Positions 26,020-36,949 of a stretch of 64,000 nucleotides of DNA are shown one piece after another. A program made the position numbers and the translations under genes. The notes under the pieces were generated by a model, which was given only the letters and a program-made list of their open reading frames with translations, was not told the origin of the DNA and searched no databases. The stretch is from Nostocales cyanobacterium LEGE 12452. Its GTDB lineage: Bacteria > Cyanobacteriota > Cyanobacteriia > Cyanobacteriales > Nostocaceae. Within the stretch, counting starts at the first letter, position 1; each line of letters begins with the position of its first letter. The DNA is taken from NCBI GenBank assembly GCA_015206945.1, contig JADEXV010000008.1, positions 1-64,000 on the forward strand, written 5' to 3'.

Positions 26020-28956
26020 ATGGCAGCAAGTATTGATAATTACGAGCCAACATATCAACAGGCGATGACCGCCTATGTTCAAAGAAATTATGAGGTTGCG
26101 GCCACTTTAGTTGACCAAGTGGTGCAAAATTTACCAGATGACCCCAATACTCATTTGTTGAGGGGTCACATCTATTATGTTTTACAGCACTATGATGTAG
26201 CAAAAGAAGAATATCAACAGGTGTTAGGCTTGACTAACGATCTAGAAATTATTGGTTTTGCCAAAAATGGAATTGACAATATCAATCAATATTTAGAGTC
26301 ATTTAGTGGACAGATCGATCCATCAGACAGTCAAGAGGAAATAAACTCTTCAGAGATATCTGATCCACTGGCATATAGCGAACCGGAATTGGAAGATTTA
26401 AGCGCTAATCAGGAGTTTGACAGTGAAAACCTTGATTTGAACTTTTTTGGAGAACATCAAGAAAGTATTAATGGCGTTGAAGATACATCTTCAAAAAGTC
26501 CATTTGATCTGCCCACAGAAGATAGTATTGGAACAGAAAAAATTTCAGATTCTTCTATAGCTTTTGGTGACGATCCTTTTGCCATGAATGAAGAATCACA
26601 GGAACAGGAGTCAAATAAAAACTGGGAGGAAAATACAGAATTAGAGTTGCCTGCTTTTTGGCAGGAAGGTATTTCAGAAGATATTTCCGAAGAATCATTA
26701 GCAAATAGTCAATTCTCAGATAATGGGATAAATTCTCCTTACGAAAATTCAACTATTGACAATAATAACTCTTCATCTTCTAATTCACAAACTGGTAATA
26801 ACGAGAATAATTTCCCTGATTTGTTGAGTGAGCCAAAGTCTCCAGATCAGACTATGGGAAATTTAGAATATAAAAAATCTAGTTTTGGAGACGAAACTTT
26901 ACTGATTGTTTCAGAAGAAATAAAAAATGATTCGCCAACAAATAACTTAGAAAATGGCAGTCAAAATAACTTTTCTGAAACCGAATCCCATAGCTGGTTA
27001 ACACCAAAAAAAGTGGAGTCAGAATCAGATTTCCAGCCAAAGTCAATAGATAATGAATCATCTTTTAATAGTAATTTACCTCGGCAGGAAAAACAGTTTA
27101 ACTCAGGTGAATTCATCAGTAAAAATAGCTTCGATGACGATGAAAATTTTGATATGGAAGCATTTGAGTCTGCCTTTGGCTCAGAGGGCTTAAACTCTTA
27201 TGAAGACTCAAGCAATATACTGAATGGAGAAAATTCTAAGAGCAATATCGAGTTTTTAGATGACTTTGAAGAATTTGACGATTTAGGCAATATTCCAGGG
27301 TTTGACCTGATCGAAGGAGATTCTAACTTCGGTAATGTCGCAATGCATTCTGGTTCAGCAGAAACTAGTGACACTGGACGCCCGCAAGTAGCAGAGGCTT
27401 TTGCAAGTAATTCAGCCGATCGCGAAGAGGAACTGTTCTCAATGACTGGTTCCCATGAAGCCGTTCCAGTCTTTAGCCAAACAGATATCTCGAAACTAGA
27501 ACCCAACGTCAGCATTGAGCAAGGATGGTTAGCACCATTAGAAAATGCCTCCATCGAACGAAAACAATGGCTAATTGCTGGAAGTGTCGGCATTGTCTCA
27601 GCGCTGGTTGTAGCCACAGTTAGCTTTGTTGCCACTACATTTTCGCCACCCCAACAACGAGAATCAGTACGAAACACAGGTTGGGCAATGTCACTAGCAG
27701 CAGGGATTGCAGGTTTTGCAACCGCAGGCTTCATGGGGAATCTGGCGCTTAAACAAATTCGGCGCACAACTGATGACCTCCAAGCTCAGTTTGAGGCTGT
27801 ACGTCAAGGAAATCTGAATGCTCAAGCTACAGTATATTCCGAAGATGAATTGGGGCATTTATCCACTGGCTTTAATGAAATGGCGCGGGTAATTTTCACA
27901 ACCACAAGTGAAGCCCAACGCAAAGCCGATGAACAAGAGGAAGCTAAAGAAAACCTGCAACGTCAGGTGATTCGTCTCTTGGATGATGTGGAAGGAGCTG
28001 CTAGAGGCGATTTAACAGTCCAAGCAGAAGTCACAGCTGATGTACTGGGAGCTGTAGCTGATGCCTTTAACCTAACAATTCAAAACCTGCGGGATATCGT
28101 TCAACAGGTAAAAGTAGCAGCGAAGGATGTGACAAAAGGTGCAACTAACTCTGAAACCTTTGCGAGAGCCTTATCTAGTGATGCTTTGCGGCAAGCAGAA
28201 GAGTTGGCAGTAACGTTGAATTCTGTACAGGTGATGACCGACTCGATTCAGCGGGTAGCAGAGGCGGCGCGGGAAGCGGAAACCGTTGCTCGTGATGCTA
28301 GTACGATCGCTCTCAAAGGTGGCGAAGCAGTAGAAAATACCGTAGCAGGGATTTTAGAAATTCGAGAAACCGTTGCCGAAACCACTCGCAAAGTGAAGCG
28401 GTTGGCGGAATCTTCCCAAGAAATTTCTAAAATTGTGGCGTTGATTTCTCAAATTGCTTCCAGAACAAACTTGTTAGCACTCAATGCTAGTATTGAGGCG
28501 GCAAGAGCCGGAGAAGCTGGACGCGGGTTTGCGATCGTTGCAGATGAAGTACGCCAGCTAGCAGATAAATCTGCTAAATCCCTGAAGGAAATTGAACAAA
28601 TTGTGATGCAAATCCAAAGCGAAACAGGCTCTGTAATGACCGCGATGGAAGAAGGCACACAACAAGTAATTAAAGGGACAAAATTGGCAGAAGATGCCAA
28701 GCGATCGCTTGAAAATATTATTCAAGTGGCGAATCGCATCGATATTCTTGTGCGATCTATTACCAGCGACACTGTGGAACAAACGGAAACTTCCCGCGCC
28801 GTTGCTCATGTAATGCAATCAGTAGAACTGACCGCCCAAGAAACTTCCCAAGAAGCACAGCGAGTTTCAGGTGCCCTACAACACTTAGTAGGTGTATCCC
28901 GTGACTTAATCGCCTCCGTTGAACGTTTCCGAGTGGAAACTATGGAAACCAGGTAA
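26020..28956 (+). CDS. hmpD: HmpD, methyl-accepting chemotaxis protein
   Basis: I place the start at the ATG at 26020 (978 residues), because GGAGGAGG sits a few bases upstream; the ATG at 26002 overlapping hmpC is the alternative. Domain order: an N-terminal TPR-like segment (about 8-95), an acidic Asn/Ser/Glu-rich linker to about 495, two membrane helices ([20 protein letters not shown] and a second about 35 residues later), HAMP, and a methyl-accepting signalling domain with the hairpin tip [20 protein letters not shown]. There is no periplasmic sensor domain, so signals must come from the membrane or through the cytosolic TPR part. It should form the hmp array with HmpC and HmpE. Confidence 0.92.
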   Translation: MAASIDNYEPTYQQAMTAYVQRNYEVAATLVDQVVQNLPDDPNTHLLRGHIYYVLQHYDVAKEEYQQVLGLTNDLEIIGFAKNGIDNINQYLESFSGQIDPSDSQEEINSSEISDPLAYSEPELEDLSANQEFDSENLDLNFFGEHQESINGVEDTSSKSPFDLPTEDSIGTEKISDSSIAFGDDPFAMNEESQEQESNKNWEENTELELPAFWQEGISEDISEESLANSQFSDNGINSPYENSTIDNNNSSSSNSQTGNNENNFPDLLSEPKSPDQTMGNLEYKKSSFGDETLLIVSEEIKNDSPTNNLENGSQNNFSETESHSWLTPKKVESESDFQPKSIDNESSFNSNLPRQEKQFNSGEFISKNSFDDDENFDMEAFESAFGSEGLNSYEDSSNILNGENSKSNIEFLDDFEEFDDLGNIPGFDLIEGDSNFGNVAMHSGSAETSDTGRPQVAEAFASNSADREEELFSMTGSHEAVPVFSQTDISKLEPNVSIEQGWLAPLENASIERKQWLIAGSVGIVSALVVATVSFVATTFSPPQQRESVRNTGWAMSLAAGIAGFATAGFMGNLALKQIRRTTDDLQAQFEAVRQGNLNAQATVYSEDELGHLSTGFNEMARVIFTTTSEAQRKADEQEEAKENLQRQVIRLLDDVEGAARGDLTVQAEVTADVLGAVADAFNLTIQNLRDIVQQVKVAAKDVTKGATNSETFARALSSDALRQAEELAVTLNSVQVMTDSIQRVAEAAREAETVARDASTIALKGGEAVENTVAGILEIRETVAETTRKVKRLAESSQEISKIVALISQIASRTNLLALNASIEAARAGEAGRGFAIVADEVRQLADKSAKSLKEIEQIVMQIQSETGSVMTAMEEGTQQVIKGTKLAEDAKRSLENIIQVANRIDILVRSITSDTVEQTETSRAVAHVMQSVELTAQETSQEAQRVSGALQHLVGVSRDLIASVERFRVETMETR

Positions 28957-29010
28957 CAAAGTTAGGAGTTAAGAGTGAGGAGTTAGAAATAAAAATCACA
29001 ACTCACATCT

Positions 29011-29066
29011 CATAACTCATAACTCATAACTCATAATTCATAACTCATAACTCATAACTCATAACT
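29011..29066. repeat. Heptamer tandem repeat CATAACT x8 between hmpD and hmpE
   Basis: Eight consecutive 7-bp units, all CATAACT except one CATAATT. It ends 6 bases before the hmpE ATG and so replaces any normal ribosome-binding site there. This is a short tandemly repeated repeat (STRR) of the kind common in filamentous cyanobacteria. Confidence 0.85.
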
Positions 29067-29072
29067 TTTGCT

Positions 29073-32000
29073 ATGCTGCCGGAACAACAACAGCGGATTT
29101 TGGGTTACTTTATCGAAGAAGCCAGGGATCACCTGAATACCATTGAGCAGGGCTTGCTGAATTTAGAGGGTACCCTGAACGACCCGGAAATGATCAGTGA
29201 GGTCTTCCGGGCGGCTCACTCCATCAAAGGAGGAGCGGCGATGCTTGGATTGACTAGCATCCAGCATACCTCCCACCGTCTGGAAGATTGTTTCAAGATT
29301 CTCAAAGATAATCCGGTTCAGATTGACCAAAAGTTAGAGTCTTTATTTCTTGGTGTCTCTGATACCCTAAAATCGCTTTTAGAGCATTTGAGTGGGCCTT
29401 ATGGTCTTTCTGAAGATGCAGCTAATACTTTGATGTCAGAAACTGAGCCAGTTTTTCAATGGCTGTATCAGCATCTGGAACTACTTGTAGAACAAGCAAA
29501 GAGTGGAGTAGCCAGCAGTTCTGACGCAACAGAACTCACAACCTCTATAGAGAATGTCTCCACACTTACAGAAATTTTCATGCGGCGAGATATTCCCGAT
29601 CTGGCAGAATACACCCATCAGGAATCTCCAGACTCGATAGTACCCCAAGAGGCGCTAGACACTCGCGGACTCGCTACGCCAGTCACCACTAAAGAAAATA
29701 ATAACTGGAGCGAGTTTCAAGCCCAAGTGCTGCAAACACTGCGGGAAATGTTGCAATTATTTAAGCAAACTACAACACCTTCAACTCGGCAAAACCTCCA
29801 GCAATGCTGTCACCAGTTAGTCAAACTTGGTGAAACTTGGAATTTGCCCAACTGGTGTGGTTTGTGTCAAGCAGCAGCCAGTGCGATCGGCAATCCCGAA
29901 AATACTTATCTGACTTTAGCTAAAATTGTCATTACCGAAATAAAACAAGCTCAAGAATTAGTTCTGCAAGGTAGAGAAGCTGAAATTGCAATTAGTAAGC
30001 AACTAGAAGCACTTTTAAGCTTTGCAGAAATTGAGTTATTAGAAATTACCCCTGATTTATTTGATGAACAATCTCCGATTTTGACAGAATCAGAGTCAAT
30101 TCTATCTGGTGACACCAAGGTGTTAGCCCAGACAACTGAAGAACATAGCTACAGCAATGTCTCTGACGAACGCCCCTCCCTTCCGTTACAAGGAACACCA
30201 CTAAATGAAAGTAGAAACACTAGTCTTACTTTCACCACACATGACGAAGCACATCCAATCAGTAACAATCTCGATCCCAATGGGCCCGAGGTAGGAATAG
30301 CTGAGTTAAATACCCTTGCCGATTTATTTGACGGTGAGACTCCCGAACTAGATGAAAGCTGGCATCAAGAAGAAACCTTAGATATTGTTACTACCGATGA
30401 CTTTGGAATTGATTTGAGTAGCACTGAGGCTGAAGATGCTCATAACGATTTATCTGACTTACTCTCCTTTAATGAGGATATAAGCAACGCACTACACCCA
30501 ACAACCACAGATACAACAGAAGATTTATCCTTGTTATTTGGCGACCATTTCCTAGAAAAAGATAATTCAGAACCGCAAAATCAACAAACGTCTGCTACGC
30601 CTTTAGAGTTGAGCGATATTAACGAATTTAATATCAATTTAGACTCATCTTCTTCCGAAATTTTACAAGAATTTATTGATATTTCTAGTGATACAAACCA
30701 GACTACTAGCGAGATTATTCAAAATAGTGTAGTCGAAGATTTCTTGACACTGGAGTTAGATGATGAACTATTGCCAACAGGCGAAGTTACTCAACCAGAA
30801 ACTGAGCCATTCGCCAGTGTGCAACTATCTACTAACCAACAAAACAATATTGATAACTTATTCTTAGAAACTAAAAATGCAAATTGGGTAGAAGAAATTA
30901 CCCCTAGTGACTACATAGAATTACCTCAGCCAACAGACTTGTCTTTAGACAACCTGTTTGCTGAAATGGAAGAACAACCACAACTATCGACAAGTGAACC
31001 AGAAATCAATGATTTATTTGATACAGCTCCAGTAACAGAACCTGAGTTTTCTCAATCAGAAAACGATCTGAGCAATTTCTGGAATCAGGAAACCACAGAG
31101 GAAAAGGACGAATTCGATTCCTTAATTGAGCAGAATGTGGAAAGGGCGTTAGATGAAAGTTTGTTTACTGCGGCGGCTGATGACATTTTTGCTGATAATC
31201 AGCAGTCCATACCTTCTCCTATAGCCAATTTTGATATAGAAGAAGATTTTGATATTAATTTCCAGCATCAAGAACAGCTAGATTTGATATCATCAGACTC
31301 TGGAGATAATTTATTTGATGAATTAACATCAAGTAACTTAACTATTTCTCCTATAATCAACGATACCTCCACGCCTGAAACGCCTTTGTTCGCGCAGCAT
31401 CCTGGAGACGAAATTCTTAGGCCACAACAACCAGAATCTTTAGATTTTGTTCCAGAATTTACTAATGGAAGCCCAGATATATCTGCTGTCGATCTGGAAG
31501 TTAATTCATTAGTCTCTTTCGATGAAAATACACAACTGCTGTTTGAAGATGTCGCAACAAATGAATTAACCTATATTCAGATGGAAACCACAGAGAATAC
31601 TGTGGATGAACTATCAGATACCGTCAGTTTTGAGGAAAATTCAGATTCAAAATCATCCCAAGCACAGCTAGGTGACTTATTCGACTCTGAGGATGTCGTG
31701 ACAAATGAATTGACTTATATTCAGATGGACACCACAGAGAATATTGTGGATGAACTATCAGAAACTATTAGTTTTGATGAAACCTCAGATTCAGCATTAT
31801 CCGAAGCACAGCCAGGTGATTTGTTCGGCTCTGAGGATGTCGCAACAAATGAATTGACCTATATTCAGATGGAAACCACAGAGAATATTGTGGATGAACT
31901 ATCAGAAACTATTAGTTTTGAGGGAAATTCAGATTCAAAATCATCCGAAGCACAGCTAAGTGACTTGTTCGACTCTGAGGATGTAGCCACAAATGAATTG

Positions 32001-34634
32001 ACCTATATTCAGATGGACACCACAGAGAATATTGTGGATGAACTATCAGAAACCGTAAGTTTTGAGGAAAATTCAGATTCAGCATCAGCCGAAGTACAAC
32101 CAAGTGATTTGTTCAGTTCTTTCGATGAAAATCCACAACTACTGTTTGAAGATGCTGCTACAAATGAATTGACCTATATTCAGATGAAAACCACAGAGAA
32201 TACTGTGGATGAGCTATCAGAAACTATCAGTTTTGAGGAAAATTCAGATTTAGCCCAGACAAGCTCAAAAGTTTTAGAGACAGAGGAAAATAATAATTTA
32301 GAAATTACCTTTGAGTCAACAGAAAATACAGTTGTTGAAAATAATTTATTGTTTACAGAAACCACTGAAATAGTTACTCAAGAAGATGAATTTGCAGACT
32401 TGGCAGCATTATTAGGAGAGGACGTAGCACCCATCCCCAAAGCTAAGAAGATACCAGAAGTAGATTTTGATGCCTTGGAAGACTTGCTAAGTACAGATAA
32501 CAACAGCGATGTCTACGATGGGCTACGCCAACGCCAGCCCTTCAACACTCAACCAGTCTCAGCTAAAAATGCTATTCCATCACCAGCCATAAAAGATGAA
32601 TTTGGTGACTTAGAGAAATTGCTGGCAGAAGCGAATCAAACAATATCCCATTCTACTGTAGTAAAATCGAACACCAGCCAAGCTACCCGTCCCTCTACTC
32701 GTCGGGCTGCGAGATTTGAAGAAACAATGAAAGTTCCAGTTAAGCAACTGGACGATATGAGTAATTTAGTTGGGGAGTTGGTGGTAAACCGCAATACCTT
32801 AGAGCAGGATCATGAACGACTGCGACAGTCATTAGATAACTTGCTAATTCAGGTACAACAACTCTCAGATGTAGGCGCAAGGATGCAGGAGTTGTATGAG
32901 CGATCGCTACTGGAAGCATCTCTGTTAGCTGGACGCAAAAAGAAAGACCCCGACGGCTTACAAGCCCCAGATTCCAATGCCGACAGGGGTTTTAGCGAAC
33001 TAGAAATGGATCGTTTTACTCCCTTCCACACACTCTCACAGCAGATGATTGAGCGCATTGTACGAGTGCGTGAGTCGGCTAGTGACATTGATTTTGTTAC
33101 CGAAGAAACCGAACGAGTCGCTAGGCAGTTCCGCCAAGTAACCACCCAGCTACAAGAGGGATTAACGAGAGCGCGAATGGTGCCTTTTGCTCAAACTATC
33201 GATCGCTGGCGGCGAGGAGTGCGCGACAATGCCATCAAGTGTGGCAAACAAGTAGAGTTGGTAATCGAAGGTGGCGATACCTTAATTGACAAGATGATTT
33301 TGGATCATCTTACTGATCCGTTGACTCACATGTTGAATAATGCGATCGCTCACGGTATTGAAACGCCAGAAGAGAGGCAAACTGCTGGTAAACCACCTGT
33401 AGGAATCATTACTATCCGTGCTTTCCACCAAGGGAACCAAACGATCATATCTGTAGGCGATGATGGTGCAGGTATCGATTCGGCAAGGGTTAAGGCTAAG
33501 GCTGTGAAGATTGGCATGATTACAGAAGCGCAGGCAAAAGCGATGTCTCGTCTGGAAGTCTACGATCTACTGTTCCAGTCTGGTTTTACGATTAAAGACC
33601 AAGCCGATGAAATTTCTGGTCGTGGCGTGGGTATGGACGTGGTGCGCTCTGAAATTAGTGAAATTCGGGGAACAGTTAACACCGATTCTGCGATCGGCAA
33701 AGGAACCACTTTCACCATTCGTTTACCACTGACTCTGAGTATTTGTAAAGCTCTCTGCTGCGTCTCCGATCGCTCCAGGATCGCCTTCCCAATGGATGGT
33801 GTAGAAGATACGCTAGATATTCCAGTCAAAAATATTCAGCATGATGCCAATGGGCAATCATTTATTTCCTGGCGCGATACGGTGCTACCATTCCGACCCC
33901 TGAAGGAACTTTTAACCTTCAATCGCCAAATCAGTCGCGGTAATGTCTATGGCGGCACTAGAGATGATGATATGGTTTCTGTGGTTGTGGTGCGATCGGC
34001 AAATACCCTGATTGCTCTACAGATTGACTTGGTGTTAAGCGAACAAGAAATTGTAATTAAGCAATTTGAAGGGCCAGCACCTAAACCCATTGGTGTTGCT
34101 GGTGCTACAGTTTTGGGTGATGGGCGGATTATGCCCATTGCTGATGTACTGGAAATAATTGACATCTTCCAGGGACGGATTTCTACACAAGCTGGTGGCA
34201 ATTCTTGGCAACAGAAACTCACTCCTCCAGATACCTCTCCCGCAAAGATTGACCCGACAGTGTTGATTGTCGATGACTCAATCACAGTCCGAGAATTACT
34301 ATCTCTGACATTTAACAAAGCAGGTTATCGCGTAGAACAGGCGCGTGATGGTCAGGAAGCTTGGGATAAACTCCGCTCTGGTCTGCCTTGCGATATCGTC
34401 TTTTGCGATATCGAAATGCCCCGTTGCGATGGACTAGAATTACTCTCTCGCATCCAGAAAGACTCTAACCTTAACCACTTACCGATCGCAATGCTCACCT
34501 CGCGGGGTGCAGACAAGCACAGACAAATTGCCGCTCAACTCGGTGCTAGTGGCTACTTTACCAAGCCCTATCTCGAAGAAGCTCTACTTGAAGCCGCAGC
34601 GCGGATGCTGAAAGGAGAGAAACTCGTTAACTAA
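29073..34634 (+). CDS. hmpE: HmpE, CheA-type hybrid histidine kinase
   Basis: An 1853-residue CheA. The Hpt domain at the N-terminus has His49 in AAHSIKGGAAMLG. A helical region runs to about 330, followed by an acidic linker of roughly 850 residues that includes five 48-residue repeats (about 826-1060). The kinase core follows: dimerisation start at about 1219 (MKVPVKQLDDMSNLVGELVV), the ATPase with NNAIAHGIE (about 1422), GDDGAGID and GRGVGMDVV, then a CheW-like domain. The C-terminal receiver starts near 1728 with Asp1779 in VFCDIEMP. It should phosphorylate its own receiver, HmpB and HmpA. No Shine-Dalgarno site is visible because heptamer repeats fill the gap after hmpD. Confidence 0.92.
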   Translation: MLPEQQQRILGYFIEEARDHLNTIEQGLLNLEGTLNDPEMISEVFRAAHSIKGGAAMLGLTSIQHTSHRLEDCFKILKDNPVQIDQKLESLFLGVSDTLKSLLEHLSGPYGLSEDAANTLMSETEPVFQWLYQHLELLVEQAKSGVASSSDATELTTSIENVSTLTEIFMRRDIPDLAEYTHQESPDSIVPQEALDTRGLATPVTTKENNNWSEFQAQVLQTLREMLQLFKQTTTPSTRQNLQQCCHQLVKLGETWNLPNWCGLCQAAASAIGNPENTYLTLAKIVITEIKQAQELVLQGREAEIAISKQLEALLSFAEIELLEITPDLFDEQSPILTESESILSGDTKVLAQTTEEHSYSNVSDERPSLPLQGTPLNESRNTSLTFTTHDEAHPISNNLDPNGPEVGIAELNTLADLFDGETPELDESWHQEETLDIVTTDDFGIDLSSTEAEDAHNDLSDLLSFNEDISNALHPTTTDTTEDLSLLFGDHFLEKDNSEPQNQQTSATPLELSDINEFNINLDSSSSEILQEFIDISSDTNQTTSEIIQNSVVEDFLTLELDDELLPTGEVTQPETEPFASVQLSTNQQNNIDNLFLETKNANWVEEITPSDYIELPQPTDLSLDNLFAEMEEQPQLSTSEPEINDLFDTAPVTEPEFSQSENDLSNFWNQETTEEKDEFDSLIEQNVERALDESLFTAAADDIFADNQQSIPSPIANFDIEEDFDINFQHQEQLDLISSDSGDNLFDELTSSNLTISPIINDTSTPETPLFAQHPGDEILRPQQPESLDFVPEFTNGSPDISAVDLEVNSLVSFDENTQLLFEDVATNELTYIQMETTENTVDELSDTVSFEENSDSKSSQAQLGDLFDSEDVVTNELTYIQMDTTENIVDELSETISFDETSDSALSEAQPGDLFGSEDVATNELTYIQMETTENIVDELSETISFEGNSDSKSSEAQLSDLFDSEDVATNELTYIQMDTTENIVDELSETVSFEENSDSASAEVQPSDLFSSFDENPQLLFEDAATNELTYIQMKTTENTVDELSETISFEENSDLAQTSSKVLETEENNNLEITFESTENTVVENNLLFTETTEIVTQEDEFADLAALLGEDVAPIPKAKKIPEVDFDALEDLLSTDNNSDVYDGLRQRQPFNTQPVSAKNAIPSPAIKDEFGDLEKLLAEANQTISHSTVVKSNTSQATRPSTRRAARFEETMKVPVKQLDDMSNLVGELVVNRNTLEQDHERLRQSLDNLLIQVQQLSDVGARMQELYERSLLEASLLAGRKKKDPDGLQAPDSNADRGFSELEMDRFTPFHTLSQQMIERIVRVRESASDIDFVTEETERVARQFRQVTTQLQEGLTRARMVPFAQTIDRWRRGVRDNAIKCGKQVELVIEGGDTLIDKMILDHLTDPLTHMLNNAIAHGIETPEERQTAGKPPVGIITIRAFHQGNQTIISVGDDGAGIDSARVKAKAVKIGMITEAQAKAMSRLEVYDLLFQSGFTIKDQADEISGRGVGMDVVRSEISEIRGTVNTDSAIGKGTTFTIRLPLTLSICKALCCVSDRSRIAFPMDGVEDTLDIPVKNIQHDANGQSFISWRDTVLPFRPLKELLTFNRQISRGNVYGGTRDDDMVSVVVVRSANTLIALQIDLVLSEQEIVIKQFEGPAPKPIGVAGATVLGDGRIMPIADVLEIIDIFQGRISTQAGGNSWQQKLTPPDTSPAKIDPTVLIVDDSITVRELLSLTFNKAGYRVEQARDGQEAWDKLRSGLPCDIVFCDIEMPRCDGLELLSRIQKDSNLNHLPIAMLTSRGADKHRQIAAQLGASGYFTKPYLEEALLEAAARMLKGEKLVN
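31548..32250 (+). repeat. In-frame 144-bp tandem repeats in hmpE
   Basis: Units begin at 31548, 31692, 31836 and 31980 at exact 144-base spacing, and a fifth at 32151 after a 27-base insertion that copies the sequence in front of the first unit. Each encodes a 48-residue block starting ATNELTYIQM and containing TTEN, VDELS and SFEENSD. The units differ by scattered substitutions. Confidence 0.9.
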
Positions 34635-34746
34635 ATTAACCAAAAGACTTCGATTTTAGGGAAAACTCTACAGGCTTCTACCTCGATTAAAGCTGATACT
34701 ATTTTTTAGTAGTACAATTGTTCTATAAACAAAAATAGCACGTATT

Positions 34747-34775
34747 GCCCCGTCAGAAGCCGGGGCTTTCTTTTT
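34747..34775 (+). terminator. Rho-independent terminator of the hmp operon
   Basis: GCCCCG and CGGGGC pair around an 8-base loop and are followed by TTTCTTTTT. It lies about 110 bases after the hmpE stop and before the prolyl oligopeptidase gene, so it separates the two transcription units. Confidence 0.8.
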
Positions 34776-34851
34776 GAGAACAATTAGAGTGTATACCCCA
34801 AGTCTTGGGTCTATCTTTGTAGTATGTAGAGAAGCACTTTGACCTAAGACT

Positions 34852-36921
34852 ATGCCTTCTTCTGAAAAATCTCTCACTTACCCAACCAGCCATAAGAGCA
34901 ATCAAGCTGATAATTACCACGGTACTTTAGTTGCAGATCCTTACCGTTGGTTAGAAGATCCTGACTCCGAAGAAACAAGAACTTGGATTGAGGCACAAAA
35001 TCAAGTTACTTTTGGCTACCTGAGTGAAATTCCTGCTAGGGAAAAAATTAAACAGCGCCTCACCAAACTTTGGGATTATGAAAAATACGGTATTCCTTTT
35101 AAAGAAGGCGAACGTTACTTTTATTTCAAAAATGATGGACTGCAAAATCAAAGTGTCCTTTACACCTTGAAAACCCTCGATGACCAACCCCAAGTTTTAC
35201 TCGATCCCAACAAACTCTCAGAAGATGGCACTGTTGCTCTTTCGGGATTGTCGATTAGCGAGGATGGTAAACTTTTAGCTTATGGTCTATCCTCCTCCGG
35301 TTCTGATTGGCAAGAGTGGAAAATACGCAATGTTGAAACTGGTGAAGACCTTCAAGACCACCTGAAGTGGATTAAGTTCTCTGGCGCATCTTGGACACAC
35401 GATAATCAAGGTTTTTTCTACAGTCGCTACGATGAACCAAATGAAAAAACTCGATTAGAAGATGTCAACTATTATCAAAAGCTGTACTATCATCAACTAG
35501 GTAAACCTCAATCAGAAGACGTACTAATTTATCATCGTCCTGACCAAAAGGAATGGGGTTTTAGTGGTGGCGTTACTGAAGATGGACGCTATCTAATAAT
35601 TTCAATTTGGCTAGGTACTGAATCTAAAAATTTGGTTTTCTCCAAAGATTTAACTAACCCTAATGCGGAAGTTGTAGAACTAATTAACCAATTTGAGGCA
35701 GATTACAGCTTTATCGACAATGATGATAGCGTCTTTTATTTTCGCACAGATTTGAATGCACCAAGGGGAAGGGTTATTGCAATTGACACGAAAAACCCTA
35801 TACCAGAAAATTGGCAAGAAATTATTCCCCAATCTGCGGAAACTTTGGAAAGTGTCGGTATACTTAATAATCAGTTCGTTGCAGATTACCTCAAAGATGC
35901 TCACAGTCAAATCAAAATTTTTGACCTCAAAGGTGCATTTATTCGAGAGGTAGAACTACCCGCACTCGGTTCAGCTGGAGGCTTTGGTGGTAAGCGTTAT
36001 GATACTGAAACTTTTTATAGTTTTACCAGCTTTACCATACCAGGCACTATTTATCACTACGATATGGTGACAGGAAAAAGTGAGGTTTTCCGTCAACCAC
36101 AGGTAGATTTTAATCCTGATGAGTACGAGACAAAACAAGTCTTTTATCACAGCAAAGATGGTACTAGAGTACCAATGTTTATTACCCACAAAAAGGGCAT
36201 TAAATTAGATGGAAATAACCCTACTTATCTCTATGCTTATGGTGGTTTTAATGTTTCAATGACACCTGGCTTTTCTGTGAGTCTGTTGGTATGGATGGAA
36301 ATGGGTGGTGTCTATGCTATGCCTAATATCCGCGGCGGTGGTGAATATGGCGAAGAATGGCATCAAGCAGGAATCAAGGATAAAAAGCAGAATGTCTTTG
36401 ATGACTTTATTAGCGCTGCTGAGTGGTTGATTGCTAACAAGTATACTAAGACTGAGAAGCTAGCGATCGCAGGTGGTAGTAACGGCGGTTTGTTAGTGGG
36501 TGCTTGTATGACGCAACGTCCCGATTTGTTTGGTGCAGCATTACCAGCAGTCGGCGTCATGGATATGTTGCGGTTTCACAAATTTACCATCGGTTGGGCT
36601 TGGACTTCCGAATTTGGTTCTGCGGATAATTCAGAAGAGTTTCCGACGCTGTATGCTTATTCACCATTACACAACATCACACCAAATACAGCTTACCCAG
36701 CAACCTTAATTACCACAGCCGATCATGACGATCGCGTTGTCCCTGCTCATAGTTTCAAATTTGCCGCCGCTTTGCAAGAGGCTCACACAGGTGATGCGCC
36801 AACCCTAATTAGAATTGAGACAAAAGCAGGACATGGTGCGGGTAAACCTACAGCTAAAATTATCGAAGAAGCCGCAGATAAATGGGCTTTTTTGGTACGT
36901 GCTTTAGATGTTGAAGTTTAG
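34852..36921 (+). CDS. Prolyl oligopeptidase (S9A family serine peptidase)
   Basis: A 689-residue cytosolic peptidase that cuts after proline in short peptides. The N-terminal region has DPYRWLEDPDS, which is typical of S9A. Next comes a seven-bladed propeller (about 80-410) and the catalytic alpha/beta hydrolase domain. The catalytic triad is visible as GGSNGGLL (Ser), DHDDRV (Asp) and KAGHGAG (His). PNIRGGGEYGEEWH is the conserved loop near the active site. Length and motifs are complete and there is no signal peptide. The hmp terminator lies between hmpE and this gene. Confidence 0.92.
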   Translation: MPSSEKSLTYPTSHKSNQADNYHGTLVADPYRWLEDPDSEETRTWIEAQNQVTFGYLSEIPAREKIKQRLTKLWDYEKYGIPFKEGERYFYFKNDGLQNQSVLYTLKTLDDQPQVLLDPNKLSEDGTVALSGLSISEDGKLLAYGLSSSGSDWQEWKIRNVETGEDLQDHLKWIKFSGASWTHDNQGFFYSRYDEPNEKTRLEDVNYYQKLYYHQLGKPQSEDVLIYHRPDQKEWGFSGGVTEDGRYLIISIWLGTESKNLVFSKDLTNPNAEVVELINQFEADYSFIDNDDSVFYFRTDLNAPRGRVIAIDTKNPIPENWQEIIPQSAETLESVGILNNQFVADYLKDAHSQIKIFDLKGAFIREVELPALGSAGGFGGKRYDTETFYSFTSFTIPGTIYHYDMVTGKSEVFRQPQVDFNPDEYETKQVFYHSKDGTRVPMFITHKKGIKLDGNNPTYLYAYGGFNVSMTPGFSVSLLVWMEMGGVYAMPNIRGGGEYGEEWHQAGIKDKKQNVFDDFISAAEWLIANKYTKTEKLAIAGGSNGGLLVGACMTQRPDLFGAALPAVGVMDMLRFHKFTIGWAWTSEFGSADNSEEFPTLYAYSPLHNITPNTAYPATLITTADHDDRVVPAHSFKFAAALQEAHTGDAPTLIRIETKAGHGAGKPTAKIIEEAADKWAFLVRALDVEV

Positions 36922-36949
36922 CAACTTTGTCGGGTGGGCATTGCCTACC

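Noticed and set aside
28967-29072. CRISPR-like array before hmpE
   Set aside because: Units are 7 bp with no spacers; it is a heptamer tandem repeat.
31912-32103. Minus-strand frame within hmpE
   Set aside because: Antisense shadow produced by the 144-bp repeats.
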